Positions 8,756-17,470 of a stretch of DNA of 64,000 nucleotides are shown piece after piece. The stretch covers positions 1-64,000 of the forward strand of contig JADJCU010000005.1 in NCBI GenBank assembly GCA_016703065.1, in the 5' to 3' direction. This DNA is from a bacterium (lineage in GTDB: Bacteria; Electryoneota; RPQS01). The notes below the pieces were generated by a model, which saw only the letters and a list, made by a program, of their open reading frames with translations, made no database searches and was not told the DNA's origin. A program made the position numbers and the translations under genes. Each line of letters opens with the position of its first letter. The first letter of the stretch is position 1.

Positions 8756-11288
8756 GTGAGAAGCAAATTGATCTGGTCAATTCTGGGCGTATTCTCTGTG
8801 GCCGCGTTGTTATGGGCAGCACCGGCCGTGGTTCCCGGGCAAGCGCTGGTGCGTTTTGCTGAGACGACCACGCTTGAGCAGGCAGAGCGGGAGTTCGCGG
8901 GCAGCGAATTTGACGTTACCCGGGTGCTCGTTCGTAAACTTGATATATATCTCGTGACGTTTGACGCGAACACGGATATCGAGTATGCAGTCGAGAAGCT
9001 GCGCGGCTATCCGCAGCTTAAGTGGGCGCAGGCGGATCACATCTTGAGTCCGCGTGTGGTTCCGAACGACCCGAGCTTCTCCACTCAGTGGGACATGCAG
9101 CAGGCAAGTGACCGCGATGTCGACGCACCGGAAGCGTGGGACATCACATCGGGTGGTCAGGATGCCGTCGGCAATCAAATCGTTGTTGCGGTCGTCGACG
9201 GCGGCTGTCAGTTGACGCATACGGATTTGGCTGCGAATATTTGGCAGAACACGGACGAGGTTAATGGCGTGGCGGGCGTGGACGATGACGGCAACGGCTA
9301 TGTCGACGACAAGAACGGTTGGGACGCCTATGCGGACGACGGCACAATACCGTCAGATCAGCATGGCACGCACGTCTCTGGAACGATCGGCGCCATTGGC
9401 AATAACGGCTCAATGGTGGCCGGTATCAACTGGAACGTGAAGATCATGGAGGTCGCGGCGTCGAGCGGATCGACTTCGGTGATTTCGATTGGCTACGGCT
9501 ACGTGTTAGATCAGAAGACACTGTGGTGGACGAGCGGCGGCACACAGGGCGCAAATGTCGTGTCCACGAATTCGAGCTTCGGGGTCGACCTTGCCGATTG
9601 CGAATCAGGTACATACCCGGTGTGGAACGACTTATACACGTCGATGGGGGAAGTCGGAGTTCTTTCAGCAGGCGCAACGGCGAACGCCAATTACAATATT
9701 GACGTGCAGGGCGATGTGCCGACGAGCTGCTCGAGTCCATACCTGATCAGCGTGACGAATACGACGAGCACGGACACGAAAAACACCGGCGCGGCGTACG
9801 GCTGACGACGATTGATCTTGGTGCGCCTGGCACGGGTATCATCAGCACGGTGCCGACCAACTCCACGTCATCGCTGACGGGCACGTCGATGGCGACGCCG
9901 CATGTCGCTGGCGCGGTTGCGCTGATGCACGCGGCCGGAAGCATTGGATTCGCCAACTATTATATGCTCTATCCGGATTCCGCCGCTCTGGTGCTCAAGC
10001 AGATGCTGCTCGACGGAACGGATCCGATAGCCGCATTGAACGGCATTACGGTTACCGGCGGGCGCTTGAATTTGTTCAATGCCTGCACGGCAATCAGCGA
10101 ATATGTGGGCTTGAGCCCGGACGGACCCTTCCTGTCGCTTGCGTCGGCAACGTTCAGCGACGCCCTCACGGGCAACAACAACGGCACGGGATCGGGGCGA
10201 GCGTTGAAATCACGGTGACGCTTTCCAATCTGGGTGAGGACGCGTTAAACGTCGCAGGGACACTCGCCACGCTTGATCCCACCGTTACGATCACGGATAA
10301 CTTGGGCACGTTCGGCACAATCGTCAACGCCGGTAACGGCAGCAACGGGACGGATGTGTTTGTCGCGGAGCTTGCGCAGGACACGCCGCTTGAGACAACG
10401 GTAGACTTTACGCTCAATGTTACGGCAGACAGCGGCTACACACGCGAGCTGACCTTCTCGCTCGACGCCGCGCCGAAAGTCGCGTATTACACAGAAGACT
10501 GCGAAGCGGGCGCCATCGACTGGACGCACGAAGTTGTGACGGGTTCCGTGGATCAATGGCATATTTCTACGGAGCAGGCAAATTCGCCGACGCACTCGTG
10601 GAAGTGCGGCAGCATCACGACGGGCAACTATGCAAATGCGCAGGACGCGGGTCTCGTGTCGCCGCCGCTGCTTGTCACGGCCGAGAGTGAGCTGCGTTTC
10701 TGGCATTCGATGGACAGCGAGTTGAGCGGGTTCTATCCGGATTCGGCCTATGATGGCGGGATAGTCGAACTCTCCGTGAATGGCGGAGCGTATGTGCGCA
10801 TTACTCCAAATGGCAACTACCCCAAGACCTACCGCACCCTATCGGGTTCTGGCAATCCCTATACGGGTCCGCTGCCGGGTGTTCCATGCTACGCAGGTAC
10901 GATGGCCGGGACGCAGGCGGTGTTTGATCTTGCGGCCTACGCAGACTCCACAGTGCGGTTCAGATTCCGCTTCTCATCAGATGCAGGCGGCAATCGCGAA
11001 GGCTGGTACGTGGATGACATTCGCCTGTTTGGCGCGCCGGAATCGGCGGGCGCACCGTCCCCGGTCGCAGGCTTGACCATCACGTACGACGGCGCAAATG
11101 TATCGCTTTACTGGTCACCTTCGACGACGCAAGGAGCGGTGTACAATATCTACATGAGCACGAACGCGGAGATCGAACCGGTGAACGCCTTTTACGTCGG
11201 ACAGGTAACGGACACGACGTTCACGCATACCGGGATTACCGACACCAACGGTTTCGTGACCTATCAGGTGACGGCGACGATGCCGTAG
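8756..11288 (+). CDS. Secreted subtilisin-family (S8) serine protease, frame-disrupted
   Basis: GTG start at 8756 with GGAGG 8 bases upstream, then a signal peptide (about residues 3-22). An I9-like propeptide region precedes the S8 domain. The Asp is in VAVVDGGCQLTHTD, the His in DQHGTHVSGT and the Ser in TGTSMATPHVAG, so the catalytic triad is complete. The frame breaks near 9803 (one T short: GGCTGACG for GGCTTGACG) and near 10194-10197 (one G short in a G run). Repairing both gives one open frame. C-terminal parts are a proprotein-convertase-like jelly roll (about 10.2-11.0 kb) and an FN3-like domain. No T9SS tail is seen, unlike the second subtilase at 50.2 kb. Confidence 0.82.
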
Positions 11289-11334
11289 CTAACCAAATTG
11301 GCTGCAAATACAAGTCGTGCTGCCGGAGAGATAG

Positions 11335-11368
11335 CAGAAGCCCCGATGTGTGTGCATCGGGGCTTCTG
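11335..11368. terminator. Strong hairpin between convergent genes
   Basis: Perfect 14-bp stem CAGAAGCCCCGATG with its inverse around a TGTGTG loop, placed between the stops of the subtilase (+) and the MoaD-MoeB-rhodanese gene (-). There is no clear T tract, so it may act as an RNA end stabiliser. Confidence 0.5.
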
Positions 11369-11419
11369 TGCCTCGGGAGGTGAAGACGCTGAGCGATATT
11401 CTGCCGGTACAGAAAGGCG

Positions 11420-12874
11420 TCAGTATTTGGGAAGTGACGAATCAATATGATCGGCCCAGGCAAGGATACCACCTTCAAGGTTGTAGATGCGTTCGAAACC
11501 CGCAGCGCGCAACTGCTGCCATGCGCGCGCTGAACGCACGCCGCTGCGGCAGGAGATGACGAGGTCGCGATCCTTGTAAGGCAGAAGTTCATCCAAGCGA
11601 AACTCCAATTCGGCGAGCGGAATGTGAATGTCCTCACCGAGCCGGGCGATACCGAGTTCTTCGATGTTACGGACATCAAGCACAACGGGTCTTGAACCGT
11701 TGCCGGTTAGCCGGCGCGCATGAAGTTCGTGGACGGTCATCTCGCGAACTTGCGTGAACGCCTGCTCGTCATTACCGAGTCCGCAAAACTGGACATAGTC
11801 AATCGGCTTGGTTAGCGTGGGATGTTCACCGCAAAGGGGGCAATTGGGGTCGCGTTTGAGTTCGAACTTCGTGAAGGCGAGTTCGAGTGCATCAAAGCGC
11901 AGCAGGGTGCCGACGAGCGGAACGCCGATCCCGAGCAGAAGTTTGAGCGCCTCGTTTGCTTGCAGTGAGCCGACGATTCCGGGCAGCACTCCGAGCACAC
12001 CGCCTTCCGCGCACGACGGAACAAGTCCGGGCGACGGAGGTTCAGGATAGAGGCAACGGTAACAGGGTCCGTCGGGATCGCAGAAGACAGAGATCTGACC
12101 TTCGAACCGATAGATGCTTGCGTAGACGTTGCGCTTCTTCAAAAAGAAGCTAATGTCGTTAACGAGATATCGGGTCGGAAAATTATCTGTGCCGTCGAGC
12201 AGGAGGTCGTACGGCGCGGCAATCTCAAGGGCATTGTCCGCGGTGAAATACGTCTCGAATGTGTCGACAGTCACATGCGGATTGAGGTTTTTGATGAAAT
12301 CGCGCGCGGACTTCAGCTTGGAGACTCCAACCGTGCGGCGACCATGAATGATCTGCCGTTGGAGATTTGTTTCATCCACGACATCCGCGTCAACAATGCC
12401 GATACGACCCACACCGGCTGCGGCAAGGTAGGCCAAGAGCGGCGAGCCAAGACCTCCGGCGCCAACCACGAGCACGGATGAGTATTTCAGCTTGACTTGA
12501 CCATCCACGCCGACCTCGGGAAGCAGCAGATGACGGGAGTATTGACGGTACTCCTGAGCTGTTAGCTTCGCAAGACTGCGATCCACGTTGTCATGAGAAC
12601 CACCGGCAATCGAAGGCACTATCGTCAATTGGGCGCCGGGTTCGAGGGGTGAAAGGTATCGCTCAGGCAAATTGCGTACATCACGCGTGTCGACGTAGAC
12701 ATTGACAAAGCTGCGCAGCTTGCCATCCTGATCGAATAGATGTTTGTGCAGCGAGGGATAGGCGCTTGTGAGTGCAGTCAAGGCATCCTGGACGGTCGCG
12801 GCCTCAAGCTCAACGGAGGCGAGATCACGGGTGAAGCGACGGAGGACAGTAGGGACTTGAATAGTGATACTCAT
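11420..12874 (-). CDS. Three-domain fusion: ubiquitin-like sulfur carrier (MoaD/CysO/ThiS) + MoeB/ThiF E1-like adenylyltransferase + rhodanese
   Basis: 484 residues. Residues 1-92 form a MoaD/ThiS beta-grasp domain ending in a diglycine (IAGG, 91-92) that here is internal. Residues 105-350 are a ThiF/MoeB domain with the nucleotide loop GAGGLGS (138-144), the DETNLQRQ segment, and two Cys pairs, CYRC and CPLC, that bind structural zinc in this family. Residues 385-484 are a rhodanese domain with active Cys442 in SCRSG. In the CysO/MoeZ pathway the E1 adenylates the carrier C-terminus and the rhodanese supplies sulfur to make a thiocarboxylate. The last gene of the prx-cysM-mec operon; its ATG overlaps the mec stop (TAATG). 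The internal GG implies the carrier must be cut free before use. Confidence 0.88.
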   Translation of the reverse strand: MSITIQVPTVLRRFTRDLASVELEAATVQDALTALTSAYPSLHKHLFDQDGKLRSFVNVYVDTRDVRNLPERYLSPLEPGAQLTIVPSIAGGSHDNVDRSLAKLTAQEYRQYSRHLLLPEVGVDGQVKLKYSSVLVVGAGGLGSPLLAYLAAAGVGRIGIVDADVVDETNLQRQIIHGRRTVGVSKLKSARDFIKNLNPHVTVDTFETYFTADNALEIAAPYDLLLDGTDNFPTRYLVNDISFFLKKRNVYASIYRFEGQISVFCDPDGPCYRCLYPEPPSPGLVPSCAEGGVLGVLPGIVGSLQANEALKLLLGIGVPLVGTLLRFDALELAFTKFELKRDPNCPLCGEHPTLTKPIDYVQFCGLGNDEQAFTQVREMTVHELHARRLTGNGSRPVVLDVRNIEELGIARLGEDIHIPLAELEFRLDELLPYKDRDLVISCRSGVRSARAWQQLRAAGFERIYNLEGGILAWADHIDSSLPKY

Positions 12875-13323
12875 TAGATCGCGACTCGTTTGTGTATGAT
12901 GACTTTCTCTTCGACATAGCCTTCGCGGTCTTCCGCGAGTTGAAAGCTGCGCAGTTCGGCGGGCTGCGCGTGACGAACTGACAGGATCACGTAGCTGTAG
13001 AAGGGCAGCGCGTGTTCGCGGTCAAAGTCCGAGGGAAAAGCGGGATGATCCGGATGACTGTGGTAAATGCCGATCAGGTGCAGGTCGAGATTCTGCGCTC
13101 GCCGTTCAGCGTTCTGGAATTCTTCAGGAGTGATCAGGAAACGCCGATGACGATTGTCTTCGCGGCCGTTGTCGATTCGGAAGACATCATTGACAATCCG
13201 CTCGTACCCGATTTCACTTCCGAAGAGAAAGCCGCAGCACTCTTCAGGGTAGGAGTCCCGCCCGTGCGCATGAATCTCCTCGAGCTGTCGATGATGCAGG
13301 TGAATAATGAGTTTCTCACTCAT
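12874..13323 (-). CDS. mec: JAMM/MPN+ metallopeptidase, Mec-type (CysO-cysteine peptidase-like)
   Basis: 149 residues from the ATG at 13323, which overlaps the cysM stop (ATGA); the longer frame upstream lies inside cysM and was not used. The zinc motif is complete: the Glu in YPEECCGFLFG, and HSHPDHPAFPSDFD (HxHP-x7-SxxD). In actinobacteria Mec releases cysteine from the CysO-Cys adduct. Here it sits between cysteine synthase and a fused carrier-E1, so it may both release cysteine and trim the carrier from its fusion. The first role is established for the family, the second is inference. Confidence 0.85.
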   Translation of the reverse strand: MSEKLIIHLHHRQLEEIHAHGRDSYPEECCGFLFGSEIGYERIVNDVFRIDNGREDNRHRRFLITPEEFQNAERRAQNLDLHLIGIYHSHPDHPAFPSDFDREHALPFYSYVILSVRHAQPAELRSFQLAEDREGYVEEKVIIHKRVAI

Positions 13324-14291
13324 CGTCTGCCCTCCCACACCGGAGTTGAGAGGTACTTCTCCGCTCCATCCGGGAAGATGGTCACGACCACGCCGTGCTG
13401 GAGCGAACGAGCGAGCTTCACTGAGGCGGCCGCAGATGCGCCGCTTGACGTACCGACCAACAGTCCCTCTTCGGAGGCCAGCCTCCGGCACATCGTGTAG
13501 GCCTCTTCGGTGGTCACCTCCAGCTCGATATCGGCGAGCGTGCTATCGTAGATTTCGGGGATATGCACACTGGGAAGATGCTTCAGACCTTCCAGGCCGT
13601 GAAACGGAGACTCAGGTTGAAAACTCGCGATAGTAATGTGCGGACTGCGCGCTTTCAGATAACGGCTCGTACCAGTGAATGTTCCCGTGGTTCCGAGACC
13701 CGAGACGAAGTGCGTGATCGTCCCCTCGGTCTGTCGCCAAAGTTCAGGGCCTGTTCCGGTGAGATGCGCATTCACGTTCGCGGGGTTGGCATACTGATTC
13801 AGGTAGCAGTAATTCTCCGGATACTTCTGTTTCAGCTCACGCGCTACAACTTGTGCGCCATCCGTTGAGAGCACCGGATCCGTGAAGATCAGTTCGGCGC
13901 CGTAGGCTTCGAGAATCTGTTTGCGTTCGCGGCTGGCATTATCGGGTAAGCAGAGTGTCACACCGATTCCCAGAGCCGCACCGAGCATGGCCAGCGCGAT
14001 TCCGGTGTTGCCGCTGGTGGCTTCGAGAATTCGCGTACGTTCGGTAATTTGCCCGTCGCGCAACGCGGCGGAGAGCATCGCCCATGCCGCGCGGTCTTTG
14101 ACGGAGCCTCCCGGGTTTTTCCATTCGGCTTTGGCAAAAACACGCACGCCGGGAGCGATATCGCCGGTGACGGAGGTCAGCTCGATCAGTGGGGTGTTGC
14201 CGATCAGGTGCACGAGCGGCGGCACGCTGAATTTATGTCGTGCTCTTCGCGGAGCGAGAAAGATGTTCGTGGCCGGGATACTCATCGTCAA
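13320..14291 (-). CDS. cysM: PLP-dependent cysteine synthase (CysM/CysK family)
   Basis: About 323 residues. The PLP lysine is Lys65 in GGSVKDR, the substrate loop is TSGNTGIALA, and the phosphate-binding loop is GTSSGASAA. The start is given as TTG 14291 because GGAG lies 8 bases upstream; ATG 14285 two codons later is the alternative. Its operon partners (thiocarboxylate-carrier E1 fusion and Mec peptidase) suggest that the sulfur donor is a carrier-protein thiocarboxylate and the acceptor may be O-phosphoserine, as in the mycobacterial CysM route. The acceptor cannot be proven from sequence. It overlaps mec by four bases. Confidence 0.88.
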   Translation of the reverse strand: MTMSIPATNIFLAPRRARHKFSVPPLVHLIGNTPLIELTSVTGDIAPGVRVFAKAEWKNPGGSVKDRAAWAMLSAALRDGQITERTRILEATSGNTGIALAMLGAALGIGVTLCLPDNASRERKQILEAYGAELIFTDPVLSTDGAQVVARELKQKYPENYCYLNQYANPANVNAHLTGTGPELWRQTEGTITHFVSGLGTTGTFTGTSRYLKARSPHITIASFQPESPFHGLEGLKHLPSVHIPEIYDSTLADIELEVTTEEAYTMCRRLASEEGLLVGTSSGASAAASVKLARSLQHGVVVTIFPDGAEKYLSTPVWEGRR

Positions 14292-14344
14292 TCAGGACGC
14301 TCCATTATAGATTGCGCGGGGGGTGAAAAGCCGCAGGAGGCTCG

Positions 14345-15004
14345 TTACGCCAGAGCACGTTTGCTGAAGTACCAATCGGTATACTGTTCGGCTTCGGACT
14401 TACGTTTTTCGGCGGCGGCCTGCGTTTGCGGCGCCGGAATGATGCAAGCGTCTCCCGGTTGCCAATTCTCTGGCGTGGCAAGGCCGTGCTGATCGGTAGT
14501 CTGCAGGGCCTCGAGAATGCGCAGCACCTCATCAATAGAACGGCCATTCGAGAGCGGATAGTAGATCATTGCGCGGATGATGCCTTTGTCATCAATGACA
14601 AACACGGCCCGCACGGCCGAGGTATCGGAGGCCTCGGGATGCAGCATGCCATAGGCGCGGGCGACATCGCCTTTCAAGTCGGCGATTAACGGAAAGCGCA
14701 CTTGCACATTGAAGTTCTGCTCGATGCTGCGGATCCACGCAATGTGCGAATAGATTGAATCGATGGAGAGCCCGATGATTTGCGTGTTTCGCTTGACGAA
14801 TTCATCGTGTTTGCGGGCGAAGGCCAGAAACTCCGTGGTGCACACGGGTGTGAAGTCAGCGGGGTGAGAGAAGAGGACCACCCATTTCCCTTTGTAATCG
14901 GAGAGTTTGATTTCACCGAGAGTCGTCTTGGCCGCAAAGTCGGGCGCGATCGTATTAATGCGCGGCAGTGAAACTGGAGTCGTGCCGTTACCATTCGTGC
15001 TCAT
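14345..15004 (-). CDS. Peroxiredoxin of the Prx6 / 1-Cys type
   Basis: 219 residues. The peroxidatic Cys55 is in SHPADFTPVCTTEF, and the long C-terminal extension typical of Prx6-type enzymes carries a second Cys near residue 187. It reduces peroxides in the cytoplasm at the expense of thiols. AGGA lies 7 bases before the ATG at 15004. It is the first structural gene after the attenuator-like leader (15049-15198), and cysM follows after about 50 bases without a visible terminator. Peroxide defence and cysteine supply therefore appear to be co-transcribed. Confidence 0.9.
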   Translation of the reverse strand: MSTNGNGTTPVSLPRINTIAPDFAAKTTLGEIKLSDYKGKWVVLFSHPADFTPVCTTEFLAFARKHDEFVKRNTQIIGLSIDSIYSHIAWIRSIEQNFNVQVRFPLIADLKGDVARAYGMLHPEASDTSAVRAVFVIDDKGIIRAMIYYPLSNGRSIDEVLRILEALQTTDQHGLATPENWQPGDACIIPAPQTQAAAEKRKSEAEQYTDWYFSKRALA

Positions 15005-15048
15005 GTTTGTTCCTATATTGCAATGTGACGTTTGGTGATTCGGGAGAT

Positions 15049-15078
15049 AAAAAAACCCCTCGCACTTGCGAAGGGGTT
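15049..15078 (-). terminator. Intrinsic terminator in the leader of the prx-cysM operon (attenuator)
   Basis: The minus strand has arm 3 AACCCCTTCGC (15078-15068), loop AAGT and arm 4 GCGAGGGGTT (15063-15054), a 10-bp stem with one bulged T, followed by seven T residues ending at 15049. It lies 45 bases upstream of the prx ATG and after a short Cys-rich reading frame. It is therefore inside the leader, not at the end of a gene. Confidence 0.8.
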
Positions 15079-15105
15079 CAGGACGTATTAATTACCGTGT
15101 TCGTA

Positions 15106-15198
15106 TCAGATGATCACAAACGCGCACACGCCAACCACCCTCGCTCGGGAGCGGGTCTGACAACAACACAGACAGGTGGTCATTTTTTGAGTACGCAT
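15106..15198 (-). CDS. Cysteine-rich leader peptide (30 residues)
   Basis: ATG 15198 to TGA 15106. Residues 9-13 are CLCCC (codons TGT CTG TGT TGT TGT at 15174-15160), with a further Cys near the end, so 5 of 30 residues are Cys. The ATG starts exactly 7 bases after the -10 TATCTT (15210-15205), so the transcript probably begins at or next to the start codon (leaderless). The frame is open further upstream, but those starts lie before the promoter. The role is inferred: ribosome stalling at Cys codons when Cys-tRNA is scarce would prevent the downstream terminator. Short polycysteine frames with this job are known in mycobacteria. Confidence 0.7.
   Translation of the reverse strand: MRTQKMTTCLCCCQTRSRARVVGVCAFVII
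15133..15156 (-). promoter_or_regulatory. Alternative-pairing segments (arms 1 and 2) of the cysteine attenuator
   Basis: Arm 2, GAGCGAGGGTGGTT (15146-15133), copies the terminator 3' arm (core GCGAGGG), so it can pair with terminator arm 3 through about 10 bp with small bulges and block termination. Arm 1, ACCCGCTC (15156-15149), can pair with arm 2. Arm 1 begins three codons after the last Cys codon of the run, where a stalled ribosome would cover it. This matches the trp-type 1:2, 2:3, 3:4 logic. Confidence 0.6.
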
Positions 15199-15204
15199 AG
15201 AGAC

Positions 15205-15234
15205 AAGATACACTCGTCGAGGGGGGGATGTCAA
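15205..15234 (-). promoter_or_regulatory. Promoter of the cysteine/peroxiredoxin operon
   Basis: Perfect TTGACA (15234-15229) and TATCTT (15210-15205), spacer 18, on the minus strand. The predicted start site falls on or next to the leader-peptide ATG. Confidence 0.75.
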
Positions 15235-15450
15235 GCCTCGGCCACGAGATTTTTTAGGCAAATCTGGTCTCATCTCATATGATTCTAACATAGAATTAAC
15301 TAATTATGTGTGTTAGCGAATTGCAATGGCCCTGTAGGAGATCCAGTCTGGCAACACGACAACTGTCGTAGTATGTTGTTTTTACAGGATTTTCAAATTG
15401 GCAAACCACAAGTAACTATTTCAGAACCAACCTCGGGATGTGATCGTACC

Positions 15451-16514
15451 ATGATGAAGTGCGTAGTGATTCTGCTTTTTGTCGGCCTGTTGCCGGGCCT
15501 CGCAGGTGCCGGCGACGATCTGCCATATTGGCTTGTAAATACGAAGCTTAGCGGCGATTTCCGATATCGCAACGAGGGTATCGACTCAGAAGGCAATCAG
15601 GCCCGGTACCGGAATCGCATCCGCTACCGCCTTGGGCTTGAAACAGGTGTAAATGAAAAAGTTAGTGTAGGGGCGCGGTTCGCAAGCGGTGCAGGGGAGG
15701 CGCGCTCGACCAATCAGGATCTCCAGTACGACCTCTCCGCCAAGCCGATCCATCTGGATCGCGCCTATATGGAGGTGAAGCCATCCAGTCATTGGTGGGT
15801 AACGGCCGGGAAATACGCGAATCCGTTTGTCACGACCGATCTTCATTGGGATTCGGACGTCAATTTCGAAGGCGGCGCATTTCGCTGGACTGCAGGTGAG
15901 CAGACCGTCCTTAGTGCCACCGGGGCGGAATCTGGCTGGAACCGTATAAGGGCGGTTACGGCAGTGGTATCTTTGCCGGGCAATTCTCTGCAAAAGGCAA
16001 GCACGGCAAGGGCGACGACTGGCAGGCGGCGGTCGGGCTATACAGCTACGTCAACCGGAACGTCCTGGTGACGCACGGGGGCTTTGGCAACAGCCTTGCC
16101 GGCGATTCGGCGTTTGCTACAGACTTTGAGATTCTCGACGCAATTCTCGGCGTAACCATTCCGGTGAACAAGGCCAAGCTCTCCGTAACGGTAAATCCGC
16201 TCATCAACACTGCGACGGAGCGGGACAATCTGGGTTGGGCGGCGCTGGTGAAGCTTAAGGGGAAATGCATGGACCTTCCGTGTTCACTGGCATACGATTA
16301 CAGAGTGTTGGAGCCGAATGCGGTGGTCGGGTTTTATACAGATAGCGATGCTGCTGGGGGGCGCACAAATCAACGTGGACACCGAATCAGTGGCGACATG
16401 GAAGTGCTCAATGGGCTTTCGCTGGGCGGCACGGCAATCTTCAGTACGCTCAACGCGTCCGGCGACGGCAACTGGTACCAGCGCTGGATGGTCGATGCCT
16501 CAGTGAAATTCTAA
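15451..16514 (+). CDS. Outer-membrane porin-like beta-barrel protein, frame-disrupted
   Basis: The start is taken at ATG 15451, immediately before a clear signal peptide (VVILLFVGLLPGLAGAG). The mature part has alternating beta strands typical of putative porins (SGDFRYRNE, RNRIRYRLGLE, VSVGARFASG). It ends on an aromatic-terminated strand, VDASVKF. The frame breaks at the G run 15922-15925; one added G joins the halves and yields WLEPYKGGYGSGIFAGQFS and onward. It is directly followed (about 65 bases) by pstS, so a role in phosphate or anion uptake across the outer membrane is plausible but inferred. Confidence 0.7.
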
Positions 16515-16520
16515 CAAACT

Positions 16521-16546
16521 CACAGAATCCTCACACAGATTCCCTA
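16521..16546 (+). promoter_or_regulatory. Tandem 13-bp direct repeat before pstS (Pho-box-like)
   Basis: CACAGAATCCTCA (16521-16533) is followed directly by CACAGATTCCCTA (16534-16546), identical at 10 of 13 positions, 33 bases before the pstS ATG. Tandem direct repeats before pst genes are the usual form of PhoB sites, but this sequence does not match the enterobacterial Pho box. Confidence 0.35.
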
Positions 16547-16578
16547 CACTCCCTTAATCAACCTAAGGAGCGAGATAG

Positions 16579-17442
16579 ATGCGTAAGATTACTACGTGGA
16601 TAGCGATTATCGTGCTGATCGCGGCAGTTATGCTCGGACAGGGCTGCGGCAAGAAGGCCGAGGTTCCGGCCGAGAAGACTTCGATAGACATCAAAGGTTC
16701 GGACACGATGGTCAATTTGATGTCGGCGTTGGCAGAGGCCTTCATGAAAGCGAACCCGGGCAAGCAGGTAGCGGTTACCGGCGGCGGCAGCGGTACGGGG
16801 ATCGCGGCGTTGCTCAACGGCACGACGGATATTTGCGCCTCATCGCGCGCAATGCAGGAGAAGGAAATCGACCTCGCGAAGCAGAAGAATCTGCAACCGA
16901 AGGAGACGATCATCGGCATGGATGGTCTTGCCGTAATGGTGAACAAGGGCAATCCGGCGGACAGCTTATCGCTCGACCAGATCAAGCAGATTTTCCAAGG
17001 AACGGTAGCAGACTGGAAGCAAGTGGGCGGCAATCCGGGCGAGATCTTGGTTCATTCACGTGAGAGCAATTCAGGAACGTATGTATATTTCAAAGAGCAC
17101 GTCCTGAGTAAGGGTGACTTTGCGCAGAACGCGCGCCTGATGACGTCGACTGCGGCGCTTGTGCAGGAGATCTCGACGAATGTAAACGCAATCGGTTACG
17201 GCGGCGAGGCCTACGGCAAGCAGGGCAACGTGAAGATGATGCACGTCCGCAAGGAAGGCACATCGCCTGCGGTGTATCCGACGGAAGAGACAGTGCGTAA
17301 CGGCGCCTATCCGATTTCCCGGCCGCTGTTCTTGTACACGAATGGCCAGGCTACCGGCCTAATCGGTACCTTCGTGTCATACTGTAACTCTGCCGAAGGC
17401 CAGAAGATTGTGCGTGAAGTCGGCTACGTTCCGATGCACTAA
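16579..17442 (+). CDS. pstS: Phosphate ABC transporter substrate-binding lipoprotein PstS
   Basis: 287 residues. AAGGAG stands 8 bases before the ATG. The lipoprotein signal ends at Cys24 (GQGC). The phosphate-binding signature is present: KGSDTMVNL (about 39-47), TGGGSGTG (about 67-74), SSRAM and the ESNSGTY segment. It is first in a pstS-pstC-pstA-pstB order with short gaps. It binds periplasmic phosphate and delivers it to PstCA. Confidence 0.95.
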   Translation: MRKITTWIAIIVLIAAVMLGQGCGKKAEVPAEKTSIDIKGSDTMVNLMSALAEAFMKANPGKQVAVTGGGSGTGIAALLNGTTDICASSRAMQEKEIDLAKQKNLQPKETIIGMDGLAVMVNKGNPADSLSLDQIKQIFQGTVADWKQVGGNPGEILVHSRESNSGTYVYFKEHVLSKGDFAQNARLMTSTAALVQEISTNVNAIGYGGEAYGKQGNVKMMHVRKEGTSPAVYPTEETVRNGAYPISRPLFLYTNGQATGLIGTFVSYCNSAEGQKIVREVGYVPMH

Positions 17443-17470
17443 TCTACCAGACGAGGAAGCAGAATAATTC

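Noticed and set aside
8756..10218. Programmed frameshifting as an explanation for the split subtilase, dapA and similar genes
   Set aside because: No slippery site, stimulatory stem or SD-like element is present, and single added bases in homopolymers restore family motifs. Only prfB has a true signal.
15106..15291. A 61-residue version of the Cys-rich leader peptide starting at 15291
   Set aside because: That start lies upstream of the TTGACA/TATCTT promoter; only the part from 15198 would be transcribed.
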